DNA from: JAAYAY01 sp964429355 | GTDB lineage: Bacteria > Planctomycetota > Planctomycetia > Pirellulales > Thermoguttaceae | DNA: 20,894 bases | Assembly: GCA_964429355.1 (NCBI GenBank) | Contig: CAYSCH010000139.1 | Location: 1 to 20,894 of the forward strand | Reading direction: 5' to 3' | Part shown: positions 7,674 through 15,763 of the stretch, piece by piece | Layout: each line of letters starts with the position of its first letter | How positions within the stretch are numbered: position 1 is the first letter of the stretch | The notes under the pieces: model-generated | What the model saw: only the letters and a program-made list of their open reading frames with translations | Databases searched by the model: none | What the model was told of the DNA's origin: nothing | Translations under genes and position numbers: made by a program

Positions 7674-8957
7674 ATGCCTATTCGCATTCTGATGTGTACA
7701 TTAATGACGTTCTGCCTCGTCAGCAGCCTTCAAGCTGACGACATGCTGAACCCCGTTACTGTCTACGACCCCGATGTTGAGCTTGCGTGTTTGGCAAACG
7801 GAGGCGGATCTGGGCACTTTGCGGATTGCGGTGAGTTTTTCGGCGGTGAAAAAGCGTGTCGGAATTGTGGCGGACATGCATGTAATTGCCGGCCGTTCAA
7901 CGTTGAAGGGTGGCTCGATGCGGGATTCCTTCTCAATGGAAATGAACCGGCAAGTGGATTCCACGGCCCTTACAACCAGACGGATCGCCATGAGGGATCC
8001 CTCAACCAGGCTTACCTGGTTTTCGAACGGCCTCTGGCCGATGGGCCCTGCAGGAGTCTGGGCGGCCGGGTCGATTTGCTGTACGGAACCGATGCCTTTC
8101 TTGCCGAGTCGAAGGGATTCGAGAGAGCCCCGGACGGCTCCACGAAATGGAACGGAGATCACTACGGTCTGGCGCTCCCGCAAGCCTACGGAGAGATTGG
8201 CAACGACCAGCTTTCGTTCAAGGTCGGCCACTTCTACACGATCGTGGGTTATGAAGGTGTGCCTGCCGTCAACAACTTCTTCTATAGCAAGAGCCTGTCC
8301 TACATGTTCGCCGGTCCCTTCGTTCAATGGGGCGGCCTGGCAACTTGGAAGGCAAACGACGTACTGTCGTTCGACGCGGGACTGGTCAACGGCTGGGATG
8401 CCCTGGACCGAGTTACGGATCGGGCGACCTTCCTGGGCCGAGTCTCGTTAGGAAGCGACCAGGACCCGATCTGGACCTCTTTTGCCATCATCACGGGCGA
8501 CGAACTGAACGACGCTGCAGACGCGTCGACCAACCGTACTCGCTACAGCCTGATCGTGGGTTCGAACCTCACCTGCAGGCTCCAGTATGTTTTCCATCAT
8601 TGGTACGGTGTCCAGGACGACTTTCTCGTGGGCGACAGTTCATCCGCGTGGTACGGGATCGACCAGTATCTGTATTACGAGTTGACAGAGACGGTCAAGC
8701 TTGGCGGACGTTTCGAATGGTTTCGGGACGACGACGGCGTCCGCTTGGGACTCAGCCGCCCGTCGAATCCGAACAAGGGTCCCTACGTCGGCGACATGTA
8801 CTCGCTCAGTCTCGGTGTGAACTGGAAGCCGTACAGCAACTTGATCGTGCGTCCCGAGGTACGTTGGGATTGGTTTGAAGGAACCGGCCTGCCGTTTGAC
8901 GACGGTGCCGACGACCAACAGTTCCTCGTGGGTATGGATGCGGTCTTGCGATTCTAG
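7674..8957 (+). CDS. BBP2-type outer-membrane beta-barrel porin
   Basis: The 427-aa product has a signal peptide (cleavage likely near LQA-DD, residues 19-23), then a cysteine-rich stretch (Cys39, 52, 62, 65, 70, 72), then from about residue 74 (FNVEGWLDAGFLLN) a series of amphipathic aromatic-rich strands. These run through ALPQAYGEIGNDQLSFKVGHF, LGGRFEWFRDD and LIVRPEVRWDWFEG to a C-terminal phenylalanine (AVLRF), the signature of an outer-membrane barrel. This matches the putative beta-barrel porin-2 (OmpL-like) family common in planctomycetes; transport of small solutes is inferred. The ATG at 7674 has AGGA at 7659-7662, 11 nt upstream, rather far but the best available. No partner gene is adjacent. 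A perfect inverted repeat follows 15 nt after the stop. Confidence 0.85.
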   Translation: MPIRILMCTLMTFCLVSSLQADDMLNPVTVYDPDVELACLANGGGSGHFADCGEFFGGEKACRNCGGHACNCRPFNVEGWLDAGFLLNGNEPASGFHGPYNQTDRHEGSLNQAYLVFERPLADGPCRSLGGRVDLLYGTDAFLAESKGFERAPDGSTKWNGDHYGLALPQAYGEIGNDQLSFKVGHFYTIVGYEGVPAVNNFFYSKSLSYMFAGPFVQWGGLATWKANDVLSFDAGLVNGWDALDRVTDRATFLGRVSLGSDQDPIWTSFAIITGDELNDAADASTNRTRYSLIVGSNLTCRLQYVFHHWYGVQDDFLVGDSSSAWYGIDQYLYYELTETVKLGGRFEWFRDDDGVRLGLSRPSNPNKGPYVGDMYSLSLGVNWKPYSNLIVRPEVRWDWFEGTGLPFDDGADDQQFLVGMDAVLRF

Positions 8958-9290
8958 CAATTCCCGAGAATCGACTGTCGCAGGAGAGAATCGCATCGTG
9001 TCCTGCGACAGTCATCAATTCTCCAGCTCGCAGGGTCGCCCGACGCACGGCTCTCCGGACTTTCCTGGGAAACATCACCGCCGAGCGTGATGGTAACCAT
9101 GAAGCCGTGGCAGTCATTCGTCGGGCGATCCTCGTTCACAGCAGGCCAGTCGGGTGCCCGACACCCTTGACTCCGACCTGCGGAAGGAGTTGAATCTGGA
9201 CGGGGTCACTTCGTGTGGTAACGTGGCGATGGCCGCTCCGCACACGATGGCAGGGCGAGATGACTCCTATCGCCAGAGAGGAGGCCGGGC
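8958..9290. other. Intergenic region between porin and HerA-like ATPase
   Basis: These 333 nt hold the 13-bp inverted repeat at 8973-9013 and otherwise no recognisable gene. No convincing promoter for the ATPase is visible; its AGAGGAGG ribosome-binding site lies at 9277-9284. Confidence 0.6.
8973..9013. repeat. Perfect 13-bp inverted repeat downstream of the porin
   Basis: GACTGTCGCAGGA (8973-8985) and TCCTGCGACAGTC (9001-9013) pair perfectly around a 15-nt loop. The position, starting 15 nt after the porin stop, suggests an mRNA-stabilising or terminating hairpin. There is no T run after it, so it is not a classical intrinsic terminator. Confidence 0.7.
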
Positions 9291-10796
9291 ATGAACGAGA
9301 TACTCGTTGGCAAAGGTGCGCTGCCCGTTCACTTGCTCGCCAGGTATGGCAACCGCCATGGCCTGATCGCGGGTGCCACGGGAACCGGTAAGAGCATTTC
9401 GTTGATGGTCCTGGCAGAGGGCTTCTCGCGTCGGGGTGTGCCCGTGTTCATGGCCGACGTAAAGGGTGATATGGCCGGCCTGTCACTGCCTGGAATTTCC
9501 AGCGAGAAGATCCAGCAGCGAGTCGCGCAGATCGGCATCGAGGACTACACTCCCGAACCGAGTCCCGTGGTATTTTGGGATGTTTACGGCAAGGCCGGCC
9601 ATCCAGTGCGCACAACCGTCAGCGAGATCGGACCGAACCTGCTGGGCCGGATGCTGGATCTTAACGATATCCAGGAGGGGACCCTCGAAATCGCCTTCAA
9701 ATTGGCGGACGACCAGGGCCTGTTGCTTCTCGACCTGGACGATCTGCGCGCCCTGCTCGGGTATGTTGCCGAGAACCGCAAAGAGATCTCGACGGAATAC
9801 GGTCTGGTCAGCACGCAGACTGTGGCCGCCATCCAGCGGGCTCTGCTGTCGCTGGAGCGCGAAGCCGGGGAAGCCCTGTTCGGCGAGCCGGCCCTCGAGC
9901 TGGCAGACCTGATGCGCACGGACATCAACGGGCGCGGCATCGTCAGCATCCTTGCCGCCGACCAACTGATCTTGAAGCCACGTCTCTATTCGAGCTTCCT
10001 GCTATGGCTCCTGTCGGAGTTATTCGAAAACCTGCCCGAGGTGGGAGACCTTGAACAGCCCAAGATGGTTTTCTTCTTCGATGAGGCCCACCTGCTGTTC
10101 GACGACGCTCCGCCGGCGCTGCGACAGAAGGTGGAGCAGGTGGTGCGGATTATTCGATCCAAGGGTGTGGGAGTCTACTTCTGCTCGCAGTTCCCCGACG
10201 ACGTTCCGAACGAGATTCTCGGTCAGCTTGGCAACCGCATCCAGCACGCTCTGCGCGCCTACACGCCGCGCGACCAGAAGGCGGTGCGCACCGCTGCGGA
10301 AACCTTTGTCCCCAACCCCACGATCGATGTCGCCGAGGTGATCTCCCAACTGGGTGTCGGCGAGGCCCTGGTATCCACGCTCCAGGAAAAGGGTGTGCCG
10401 ATGCCCGTGCAGCGCACGCTCATCTGTCCACCACGCTGCCGGATGGGGGCGATCACATTGGAAGAGCGTGCGGCCGTACGGGCACGCAGCCCGGTAGGTG
10501 GCAAGTACGACACGGCGGTGAACCGCGAGTCGGCCTACGAGATCCTGAGCCGGCGGACCGTGTCGTCCGCCCCGACAGCGGCATCATCAGGCAAGACGCC
10601 GGCGGGCAAAGCCCAGGCGGAGAAAGGTGCCGCAGGTGGTGGAACCTTGGGCAACTTGCTGTGGGGCACCAAACGCCGCCAGGGCATGGTGGAGACTCTG
10701 GCCAAGCAAGCGGCACGCACCGTCGGAAGCCGGATTGGCGGGCAGATCGTGCGCGGCTTGCTGGGCGGTATTTTCGGTGGCTCGCGACGCCGCTGA
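9291..10796 (+). CDS. HerA-like ATPase of the YjgR (DUF853) family
   Basis: The 501-aa protein matches the usual length of E. coli YjgR (about 500 aa) and its layout. It has a Walker A GATGTGKS at residues 28-35 right after a short N-terminal strand, VPVFMADVKGDMAG at 50-63, a Walker B FFFDEAHLLF at 261-270 (Asp264, Glu265), and an RSKGVGVYFCSQ segment typical of HerA/FtsK-type motors soon after. The C-terminus is glycine- and arginine-rich (LLGGIFGGSRRR), as in YjgR. Known: the family belongs to the HerA-FtsK group of P-loop ATPases, hexameric motors; the cellular role of YjgR is not settled. The start is secure: AGAGGAGG at 9277-9284 lies 6 nt before the ATG. The hybrid kinase gene follows 113 nt downstream with its own promoter, so co-transcription is possible but not required. 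No NurA-type or other nuclease gene is next to it. Confidence 0.9.
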   Translation: MNEILVGKGALPVHLLARYGNRHGLIAGATGTGKSISLMVLAEGFSRRGVPVFMADVKGDMAGLSLPGISSEKIQQRVAQIGIEDYTPEPSPVVFWDVYGKAGHPVRTTVSEIGPNLLGRMLDLNDIQEGTLEIAFKLADDQGLLLLDLDDLRALLGYVAENRKEISTEYGLVSTQTVAAIQRALLSLEREAGEALFGEPALELADLMRTDINGRGIVSILAADQLILKPRLYSSFLLWLLSELFENLPEVGDLEQPKMVFFFDEAHLLFDDAPPALRQKVEQVVRIIRSKGVGVYFCSQFPDDVPNEILGQLGNRIQHALRAYTPRDQKAVRTAAETFVPNPTIDVAEVISQLGVGEALVSTLQEKGVPMPVQRTLICPPRCRMGAITLEERAAVRARSPVGGKYDTAVNRESAYEILSRRTVSSAPTAASSGKTPAGKAQAEKGAAGGGTLGNLLWGTKRRQGMVETLAKQAARTVGSRIGGQIVRGLLGGIFGGSRRR

Positions 10797-10874
10797 ATGG
10801 CCCTGGAAAGCATGCCCTTGTTGAGCCCCGCGTTTGCCAGTTCGACTCCGTGGCCTGGAATGCCGTCAGGCTGG

Positions 10875-10903
10875 TTGACACGCTGGCTCCGAATCCCTAT
10901 ACC
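10875..10903 (+). promoter_or_regulatory. Strong sigma-70-type promoter, likely giving a leaderless mRNA
   Basis: TTGACA (10875-10880) and TATACC (10898-10903) are exactly 17 bp apart. The expected start point, about 7 nt after the -10, is at or next to the A of the ATG at 10910 that begins the hybrid kinase. No Shine-Dalgarno sequence precedes that ATG, which fits leaderless translation. Confidence 0.6.
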
Positions 10904-10909
10904 TGCCGT

Positions 10910-12961
10910 ATGCTCCTGATCACCATAGAAACTGCAGGACAGCAGAGGCAACACCTTCACGAGTCCGGTCCCCTCGTCCTTGGCCGCCAGCCCAGCGACG
11001 AGGGAGCCCGCCTTGTGATCAACGACGAGTATGTCTCGCGGCGACACCTGGTGCTGGAGGAGGTATCGGCCGGGCGGATGCGGTTCGAAAACGTCGGCCG
11101 GAACGATCTGGAGTTGGCCGACGGCACCATGCTCGGCCAGGGGGCCTGTGGCGAGATCGAACTGCCGAGTCGTCTGCAGATCGGCCGGACGATCATCCAT
11201 GTAGTGCGGCAAGAGCAGGAGTCTCTGCTGGATCTGGATCATCCCCTCCCCTCCGATGGCGAGGCGTTCCAGACGCTCAGCGTACCCGCGACGCGTGAGT
11301 TGCCTTCAGTCAAGCAGCATCCGTTGGCCAGCCTGGGCGAAGTACCCTCGGCTGAAAAGTTGACGCTCTGGTTTGAAACGCTCCTGTCGGTGCAACGTTC
11401 GGCAGTGGGGTCGACGGAGTTCTATCGGGAGACGGCCCGAGCGATTGTCGAGTTGGTGGGTTTGGACCGCGGCCTGGTGCTGCTTCGCCAGCCCGGCGGC
11501 TGGCGCATCGCCGCGGACTGGACGAAGGATCCGGCGGTGGGGCTTAATTTCAGCCGTTCCGTCTTGTCCCGCGTGGTGGAACAAGGACGAACGTTCTTCG
11601 GCACTCCGCAATTCACCGATACCCGCAGCAGCCTGGAGAACATCGAGGCCGTCGTGGGCTCGCCGATTCTCAATTCACGCGGCGAGGTCCTGGGCGTCCT
11701 GTACGGATCGCGCGACTGGAAACCGGCGATGCCGCGAGTCGGCATCCAGCCGCTGGAAGCGCAAGTCGTGCAGCTACTTGCCAGTTCGGTGTCGGTTGGA
11801 TTGGCCCGAATGGAAATGCAGGGTCGCCTGAATCAGGCGGAGAAGCTGGCGGCGGTAGGGCAGGCCATCGCCTATGTTGTTCACGATTTGCGCGGTCCGC
11901 TGGGTAATGTCCAACAGTTGTTCGAGATGCAGCGTGCGGGGCTCAAGGCGGGTGTTGGGGAGGAAGACCAGTGGGCCTTGATCGACGCCTCCCTGGCGGT
12001 GGCCCTGGATCTGCTGGACGACAGTCTGGAGTTCTGCCGGGGCCAGGTTCATGTCAAACCGGTTCGCGGAACGTTTGCCGAACTGTTGGGAAAGCATCTG
12101 CGGTTGCTGCGCATGGACCTGCAGACGCTGGGCGTCGAGCTGGAGGTTGAAGCACCGGACGATTTGCAGGTTGCGTTGGACCCGGAACGGATCGCCCGTG
12201 TTCTGCGGAACCTGGCTCGGAACGCGGGCGAGGCGATGCAGGGGCGCGCCCAGGGGGTCGTCACGATCGGCGCCAGACAGATCTCGACAGGGGTGGAACT
12301 GTTTGTGACCGACAACGGTCCGGGTCTTCCGGCGGAGGTCCTGGACAAACTGTTTCAGCCGTTCAACACGTACGGCAAGCGGGGCGGGACCGGATTCGGG
12401 CTGGCGATTGCCCGGCAACTGGTGGAGGCTCACGGCGGGCAGATTTCGGCCACTTCCAGTCCGCAAGGCACACGGTTCACGATCTTTCTGCCCGCAGAAA
12501 CGGTGGATGGCAAGGCGGCCACCGAGGAAGGGACCGTGATTGCGACGGAGGCGGCCATTCGGCCGGCGACCGCCACGGCCGCGCACCGGGTGCTGTTGGT
12601 GGAGGACAGCCTGGTCAATCAGCGTCTGGTTGCCGGTCTGCTGCGCATGGCGGGCCAATCGGTCCAGGTGGTCAACAACGGCCGCGAGGCGGTGGACGCG
12701 TGTGCCTCCCAGCCGTTCGATCTGATCCTGATGGACGTGGAAATGCCCCGGATGGACGGACTGGCAGCCACTGGCGAAATTCGCCGACTCGAACGTGAGC
12801 AAGGGCGGCACACCCCCATCATCGCCGTGACGGCGCACCGCTCCGACGAACGGCGCGAGGAATGCTTGGCGGCCGGCGCCGACGCCGTGCTGCTCAAGCC
12901 AATCCGCAAACCCGAACTGGACGACATCCTGGCCCGTCTGGCGGCAGATCCTCCGCTCTAG
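10910..12961 (+). CDS. Hybrid histidine kinase: FHA-GAF-HisKA-HATPase-REC
   Basis: The 683-aa product has no membrane segment, so it should be cytoplasmic. Domains in order: FHA (about 20-98; LGR at 24-26, SRRH at 43-46, IGRTIIHV at 91-98), which in other proteins binds phosphothreonine; GAF (about 150-300), a small-ligand or redox sensor fold; a dimerisation/phosphoacceptor helix with His325 in VVHDLRGPL; HATPase (about 385-528; N box Asn438, DNGPG at 468-472, GTGFGLA at 493-499); a 30-residue linker; and a receiver (about 558-680; acidic pair Glu565/Asp566, phosphoacceptor Asp609 in LMDVEMP, Lys663 in LLKP). All key residues are present. There is no HPt or output domain, so a partner elsewhere must take the phosphoryl group. 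The ATG at 10910 is chosen because the FHA fold begins there; the in-frame upstream extension overlaps the ATPase gene and is out-of-frame noise. It ends 4 nt from the convergent glycosidase gene. Confidence 0.9.
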   Translation: MLLITIETAGQQRQHLHESGPLVLGRQPSDEGARLVINDEYVSRRHLVLEEVSAGRMRFENVGRNDLELADGTMLGQGACGEIELPSRLQIGRTIIHVVRQEQESLLDLDHPLPSDGEAFQTLSVPATRELPSVKQHPLASLGEVPSAEKLTLWFETLLSVQRSAVGSTEFYRETARAIVELVGLDRGLVLLRQPGGWRIAADWTKDPAVGLNFSRSVLSRVVEQGRTFFGTPQFTDTRSSLENIEAVVGSPILNSRGEVLGVLYGSRDWKPAMPRVGIQPLEAQVVQLLASSVSVGLARMEMQGRLNQAEKLAAVGQAIAYVVHDLRGPLGNVQQLFEMQRAGLKAGVGEEDQWALIDASLAVALDLLDDSLEFCRGQVHVKPVRGTFAELLGKHLRLLRMDLQTLGVELEVEAPDDLQVALDPERIARVLRNLARNAGEAMQGRAQGVVTIGARQISTGVELFVTDNGPGLPAEVLDKLFQPFNTYGKRGGTGFGLAIARQLVEAHGGQISATSSPQGTRFTIFLPAETVDGKAATEEGTVIATEAAIRPATATAAHRVLLVEDSLVNQRLVAGLLRMAGQSVQVVNNGREAVDACASQPFDLILMDVEMPRMDGLAATGEIRRLEREQGRHTPIIAVTAHRSDERREECLAAGADAVLLKPIRKPELDDILARLAADPPL

Positions 12962-12965
12962 TCGG

Positions 12966-15638
12966 TCATTGCTCAAGTCGCCGATCCAGCAGGTCGGGCG
13001 CGAGTTGTGGAGCGACGACGTAGACCGGTTCGCCGGGTTGCAGCACGGGTTCCGTGATTTCGTTTCCCATCAGATCGAGCACCGTCGCATCGGCCACGGC
13101 GAGCCCGCGCTGCTCCTGGCTCCAGACCACGGCGATCGAGCCGGATCCTTTGGAGAAGAGGTGGGCCGTAAGGCGATTGCGCTCGCGATGGCCAAACGGC
13201 GTGGCGCCGTCGAGTTGCTGCTCCAGCGCGCTGTAGGCCATCATGGTCGGCTTGGGGCGGCCATCGTAGTCCATCAAGACGTAGTAGCCGTTGGCCATTG
13301 TGGAGAACCAGGGCATGGCGCCCCGCGTTCCGCCCGTGTAGTAGTAGCAGATGTTGGTCACGCCGGCAGATTGCATTTGCACCATGCCGCGGACCAGCCC
13401 GCAGGCAGCGTCCAGTCCGGTCAAGGGGCGCTGCGCATCGGCCGTGGAACCGAACGCCGCGCCGCGGCTGAAGCCCTCCTTGGGCAGCCACGAGGCGAAC
13501 GGCGGGCAGCGGAGGCCGCCTTCGGTCATGTAGATCGGTTTGCGCTGGCCGTGTGCGTTCATGAGCTCGACGAAATGGGCTACCTCCTGCTCGATGAACG
13601 CCGGCTCGCCCGGCGTCGCCGGTTCCGTGACCGCCGGGCTCCAATACACGTGGTACGAAAGCACGTCCATAAAGTCCAGGCTGTCCTGGGCCAGCACGCG
13701 CCGGCTCCAGTCCGCCGCATGGGACGAAAAACAACCGCCGATGACCACCGCCTCCGGGTCGGCACGCTTGATCGCGCGATAGGCGACCTTGAGCAACTCG
13801 GCGTATTCTTCCGGCGTGCCGCTGAAGAAGCCTTGCCAGCACGGTTCGTTCCAGATCTCCCAGTGGCGGATGCGGCCGCGGAAGTGCTCGACGGTCTTGA
13901 AGACGTAGTTCTCCCACTCGGCCGAATCCCGGGGCGGCGCGCTGGTCCAGGAGCCGTGGTCTTGGTCCTTGGGATGGGGCCGGCCGGCCCAGAGCGGCGG
14001 GTGGCCGAGGTTGGCCAGGATCATAAAGCCGCGATTTCGCAGGTCGTCGATCTCGGCGTCGCGCCAGACAAAGGTTCCCTTCTCCGGCTCCACGACTCGC
14101 CAATGGCAGAAGTCGCCGAAATCGTGCAGTCGCACCCAGCGTGCGCCCATGGCCTGCGAAGCGAGCAGCGTGTTCGTCGGGTCCGGCACAACGCCCGTCA
14201 CATGGGTGCCGAACGGCGAATCGGGGCGCAAGGCTCGGTCGCGCTGCGGAAAGGCGCCGAACCAGACCTCGCCGCCGGCCGGCGACTGGCCGGCCCGCAC
14301 CCGGACGCGGTACATGCCCGGCTTCTGCGGCGAGAACTCGACGCACTCGGCCGTGCCGGGCTTTGCGTCGCGGGTGACGGTCTGTACGGAGCGCGACCAG
14401 AGGTCCTCGAGCGTGAAAGTGAGCGGGCAGGTCTCGAGCGGCTCGGCGGTTGCCAAATGGGCCGTCACCGCGACGGGCTGGCCGACAAGGCACCAGCGGG
14501 TCGGCGTTTCGGCACCCACCTCGACCGGGTGTGCGGGCTCGTAGCCGCTCATCGAGCCTTCCTCGATCTGCACATCGTCGAGCCAGATCGTGCCGCTCGG
14601 CACGATGCGGGCCACATAGTCTTCCCACATGTTGGGCAGCGCGATGGCGGTGAACTGGTACCTCGCCCAGTCGGTCGTGGCGGTCACTCTGGCGCTGCGG
14701 TCGTTTCGCGGGGAGGGCGAGTCGCCCCCTTCGTCGGCCCATTCGAAGAATCGGAGGGTGACTCGCGTGTCCGGCTCGGCGGCTTTGATCCACGCGCTCA
14801 GCGTGTAACGCATTGCCGGTCGCACGGGAAAGGGCCGGCATTCGATGCCGGCCGGCGCGGTGCGCGGCCGCGTGTTGGCGGGCAGCGGCCGATTCAAGGG
14901 GAGCGTGAGACTCGGCAGGTCGACCGTGCCCAGCCGGGCGCTGGCACGGCCGAAGTGGGCCGCCTCGGTGTCAACTGCAAAACCGTCGGTCGGTGTCCAG
15001 CCTTCCGGGCCGGCCTCGAAGCCACTGTTGAAAATGCGGTTGCCCTTCTGCGGCGGCATCTCCGACGCCGCCACGTCTTCGTGAATCCCCGGGAGCAGCG
15101 CAACATCATCCACCAGCAAGGTGCCGGTGCCTGCGTACATGATGTAGATGGCACAGCGCGGGTCGGTGCCGCTTGCATTTCCGGTGAGGATGTAGGGACG
15201 CCACTCGGTCTTGACCCGTGCGTAGCGTTTCAGGTAGCCCGTGTAAGGTTCGCCGTGTTGGCGGATGCCGATGTAGATCGGCGATTTGACATCCCCCTTC
15301 ATCCATAGCCGTACCGTGTAAGGTTGATCCTTTTCGACGGCCAGGTCGCCGCTGTGGAACTGGACACCGCCGGTGGCGAACTCTGCGCAGGTCACTCGCT
15401 GGGCCGATTTGCCGCTGTGGACATCAGTTGTTTCTTCGGCAAACGCAACCTCGTTGGAGCCGTAGCAATTCTTCACCCAGCCGGCAGCCAGCCCGTCGGC
15501 AAATGGACCCTCCATGCCACTCCTGAACAGCCCAGACTGGTCTTGAGCGACGACGGCACTGACCATACTCGTCCAGCCGGCCGAAACAAGAATCAGGCAT
15601 CCCAGGACCATGAAGACGTGGCGGTTGTGAGTCGACAT
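12966..15638 (-). CDS. Secreted clan GH-A glycoside hydrolase with two CBM-like domains
   Basis: The 890-aa protein starts with a signal peptide (hydrophobic 8-30, cleavage near VAQ). Two beta-sandwich, carbohydrate-binding-like modules follow: about 38-185 (ending in TLLVDDVALLPG) and about 200-362 (from RIFNSGFEAGPEGW to IWLDDVQIEEG); both end in the 'DDV' strand typical of CenC-type CBMs. A bridging beta domain (about 370-465) precedes a TIM barrel (about 475-800). Within the barrel, WNEP (596-599) places the likely acid/base at Glu598 and MTEGG (704-708) the likely nucleophile at Glu706, the two-glutamate retaining arrangement of clan GH-A (GH5/GH39-like). A small C-terminal beta domain follows. 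The exact family and substrate cannot be read by eye. The ATG at 15638 has AGGAG 7 nt upstream and begins the signal peptide; an upstream in-frame ATG at 15704 lacks such support. Confidence 0.85.
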   Translation of the reverse strand: MSTHNRHVFMVLGCLILVSAGWTSMVSAVVAQDQSGLFRSGMEGPFADGLAAGWVKNCYGSNEVAFAEETTDVHSGKSAQRVTCAEFATGGVQFHSGDLAVEKDQPYTVRLWMKGDVKSPIYIGIRQHGEPYTGYLKRYARVKTEWRPYILTGNASGTDPRCAIYIMYAGTGTLLVDDVALLPGIHEDVAASEMPPQKGNRIFNSGFEAGPEGWTPTDGFAVDTEAAHFGRASARLGTVDLPSLTLPLNRPLPANTRPRTAPAGIECRPFPVRPAMRYTLSAWIKAAEPDTRVTLRFFEWADEGGDSPSPRNDRSARVTATTDWARYQFTAIALPNMWEDYVARIVPSGTIWLDDVQIEEGSMSGYEPAHPVEVGAETPTRWCLVGQPVAVTAHLATAEPLETCPLTFTLEDLWSRSVQTVTRDAKPGTAECVEFSPQKPGMYRVRVRAGQSPAGGEVWFGAFPQRDRALRPDSPFGTHVTGVVPDPTNTLLASQAMGARWVRLHDFGDFCHWRVVEPEKGTFVWRDAEIDDLRNRGFMILANLGHPPLWAGRPHPKDQDHGSWTSAPPRDSAEWENYVFKTVEHFRGRIRHWEIWNEPCWQGFFSGTPEEYAELLKVAYRAIKRADPEAVVIGGCFSSHAADWSRRVLAQDSLDFMDVLSYHVYWSPAVTEPATPGEPAFIEQEVAHFVELMNAHGQRKPIYMTEGGLRCPPFASWLPKEGFSRGAAFGSTADAQRPLTGLDAACGLVRGMVQMQSAGVTNICYYYTGGTRGAMPWFSTMANGYYVLMDYDGRPKPTMMAYSALEQQLDGATPFGHRERNRLTAHLFSKGSGSIAVVWSQEQRGLAVADATVLDLMGNEITEPVLQPGEPVYVVAPQLAPDLLDRRLEQ

Positions 15639-15656
15639 GCACGTTCTCCTCAAGGC

Positions 15657-15672
15657 GTTGTCTTGCGACAAC
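15657..15672. repeat. Short palindrome in the leader of the glycosidase gene
   Basis: GTTGTC-TTGC-GACAAC is a perfect 6-bp stem with a 4-nt loop, lying 19 nt upstream of the glycosidase ATG and just upstream of its ribosome-binding site. It could be an operator or an mRNA hairpin. At this length chance is not excluded. Confidence 0.35.
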
Positions 15673-15717
15673 CATGGGCGACTTGGGATTGTCGGAATGG
15701 ACAAAATGCTGCAGCAA

Positions 15718-15738
15718 TGACGAGCTTACCACTCGTCA
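15718..15738 (-). terminator. Possible hairpin terminator after the serine hydrolase gene
   Basis: TGACGAG (15718-15724) and CTCGTCA (15732-15738) pair perfectly around a 7-nt loop, 25 nt past the stop of the serine hydrolase on the minus strand. There is no strong T run. If it terminates, the downstream glycosidase needs its own promoter in the remaining leader. Confidence 0.35.
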
Positions 15739-15763
15739 CGGGCGGGTGCCTTCGATCGGGTGA

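Noticed and set aside
9291..10796. HerA-nuclease type defence system
   Set aside because: The protein fits the YjgR/DUF853 family in length and C-terminus, and no nuclease, Sir2 or DUF4297 partner is adjacent.
10661..10909. N-terminal extension of the hybrid kinase
   Set aside because: It reads through the end of the HerA-like gene in another frame; the FHA fold and the promoter both point to the ATG at 10910.
12969..15308. 779-codon plus-strand open frame
   Set aside because: It is antisense to the glycosidase gene with its catalytic motifs; the plus product is arginine/glycine/alanine-rich and unlike any family.
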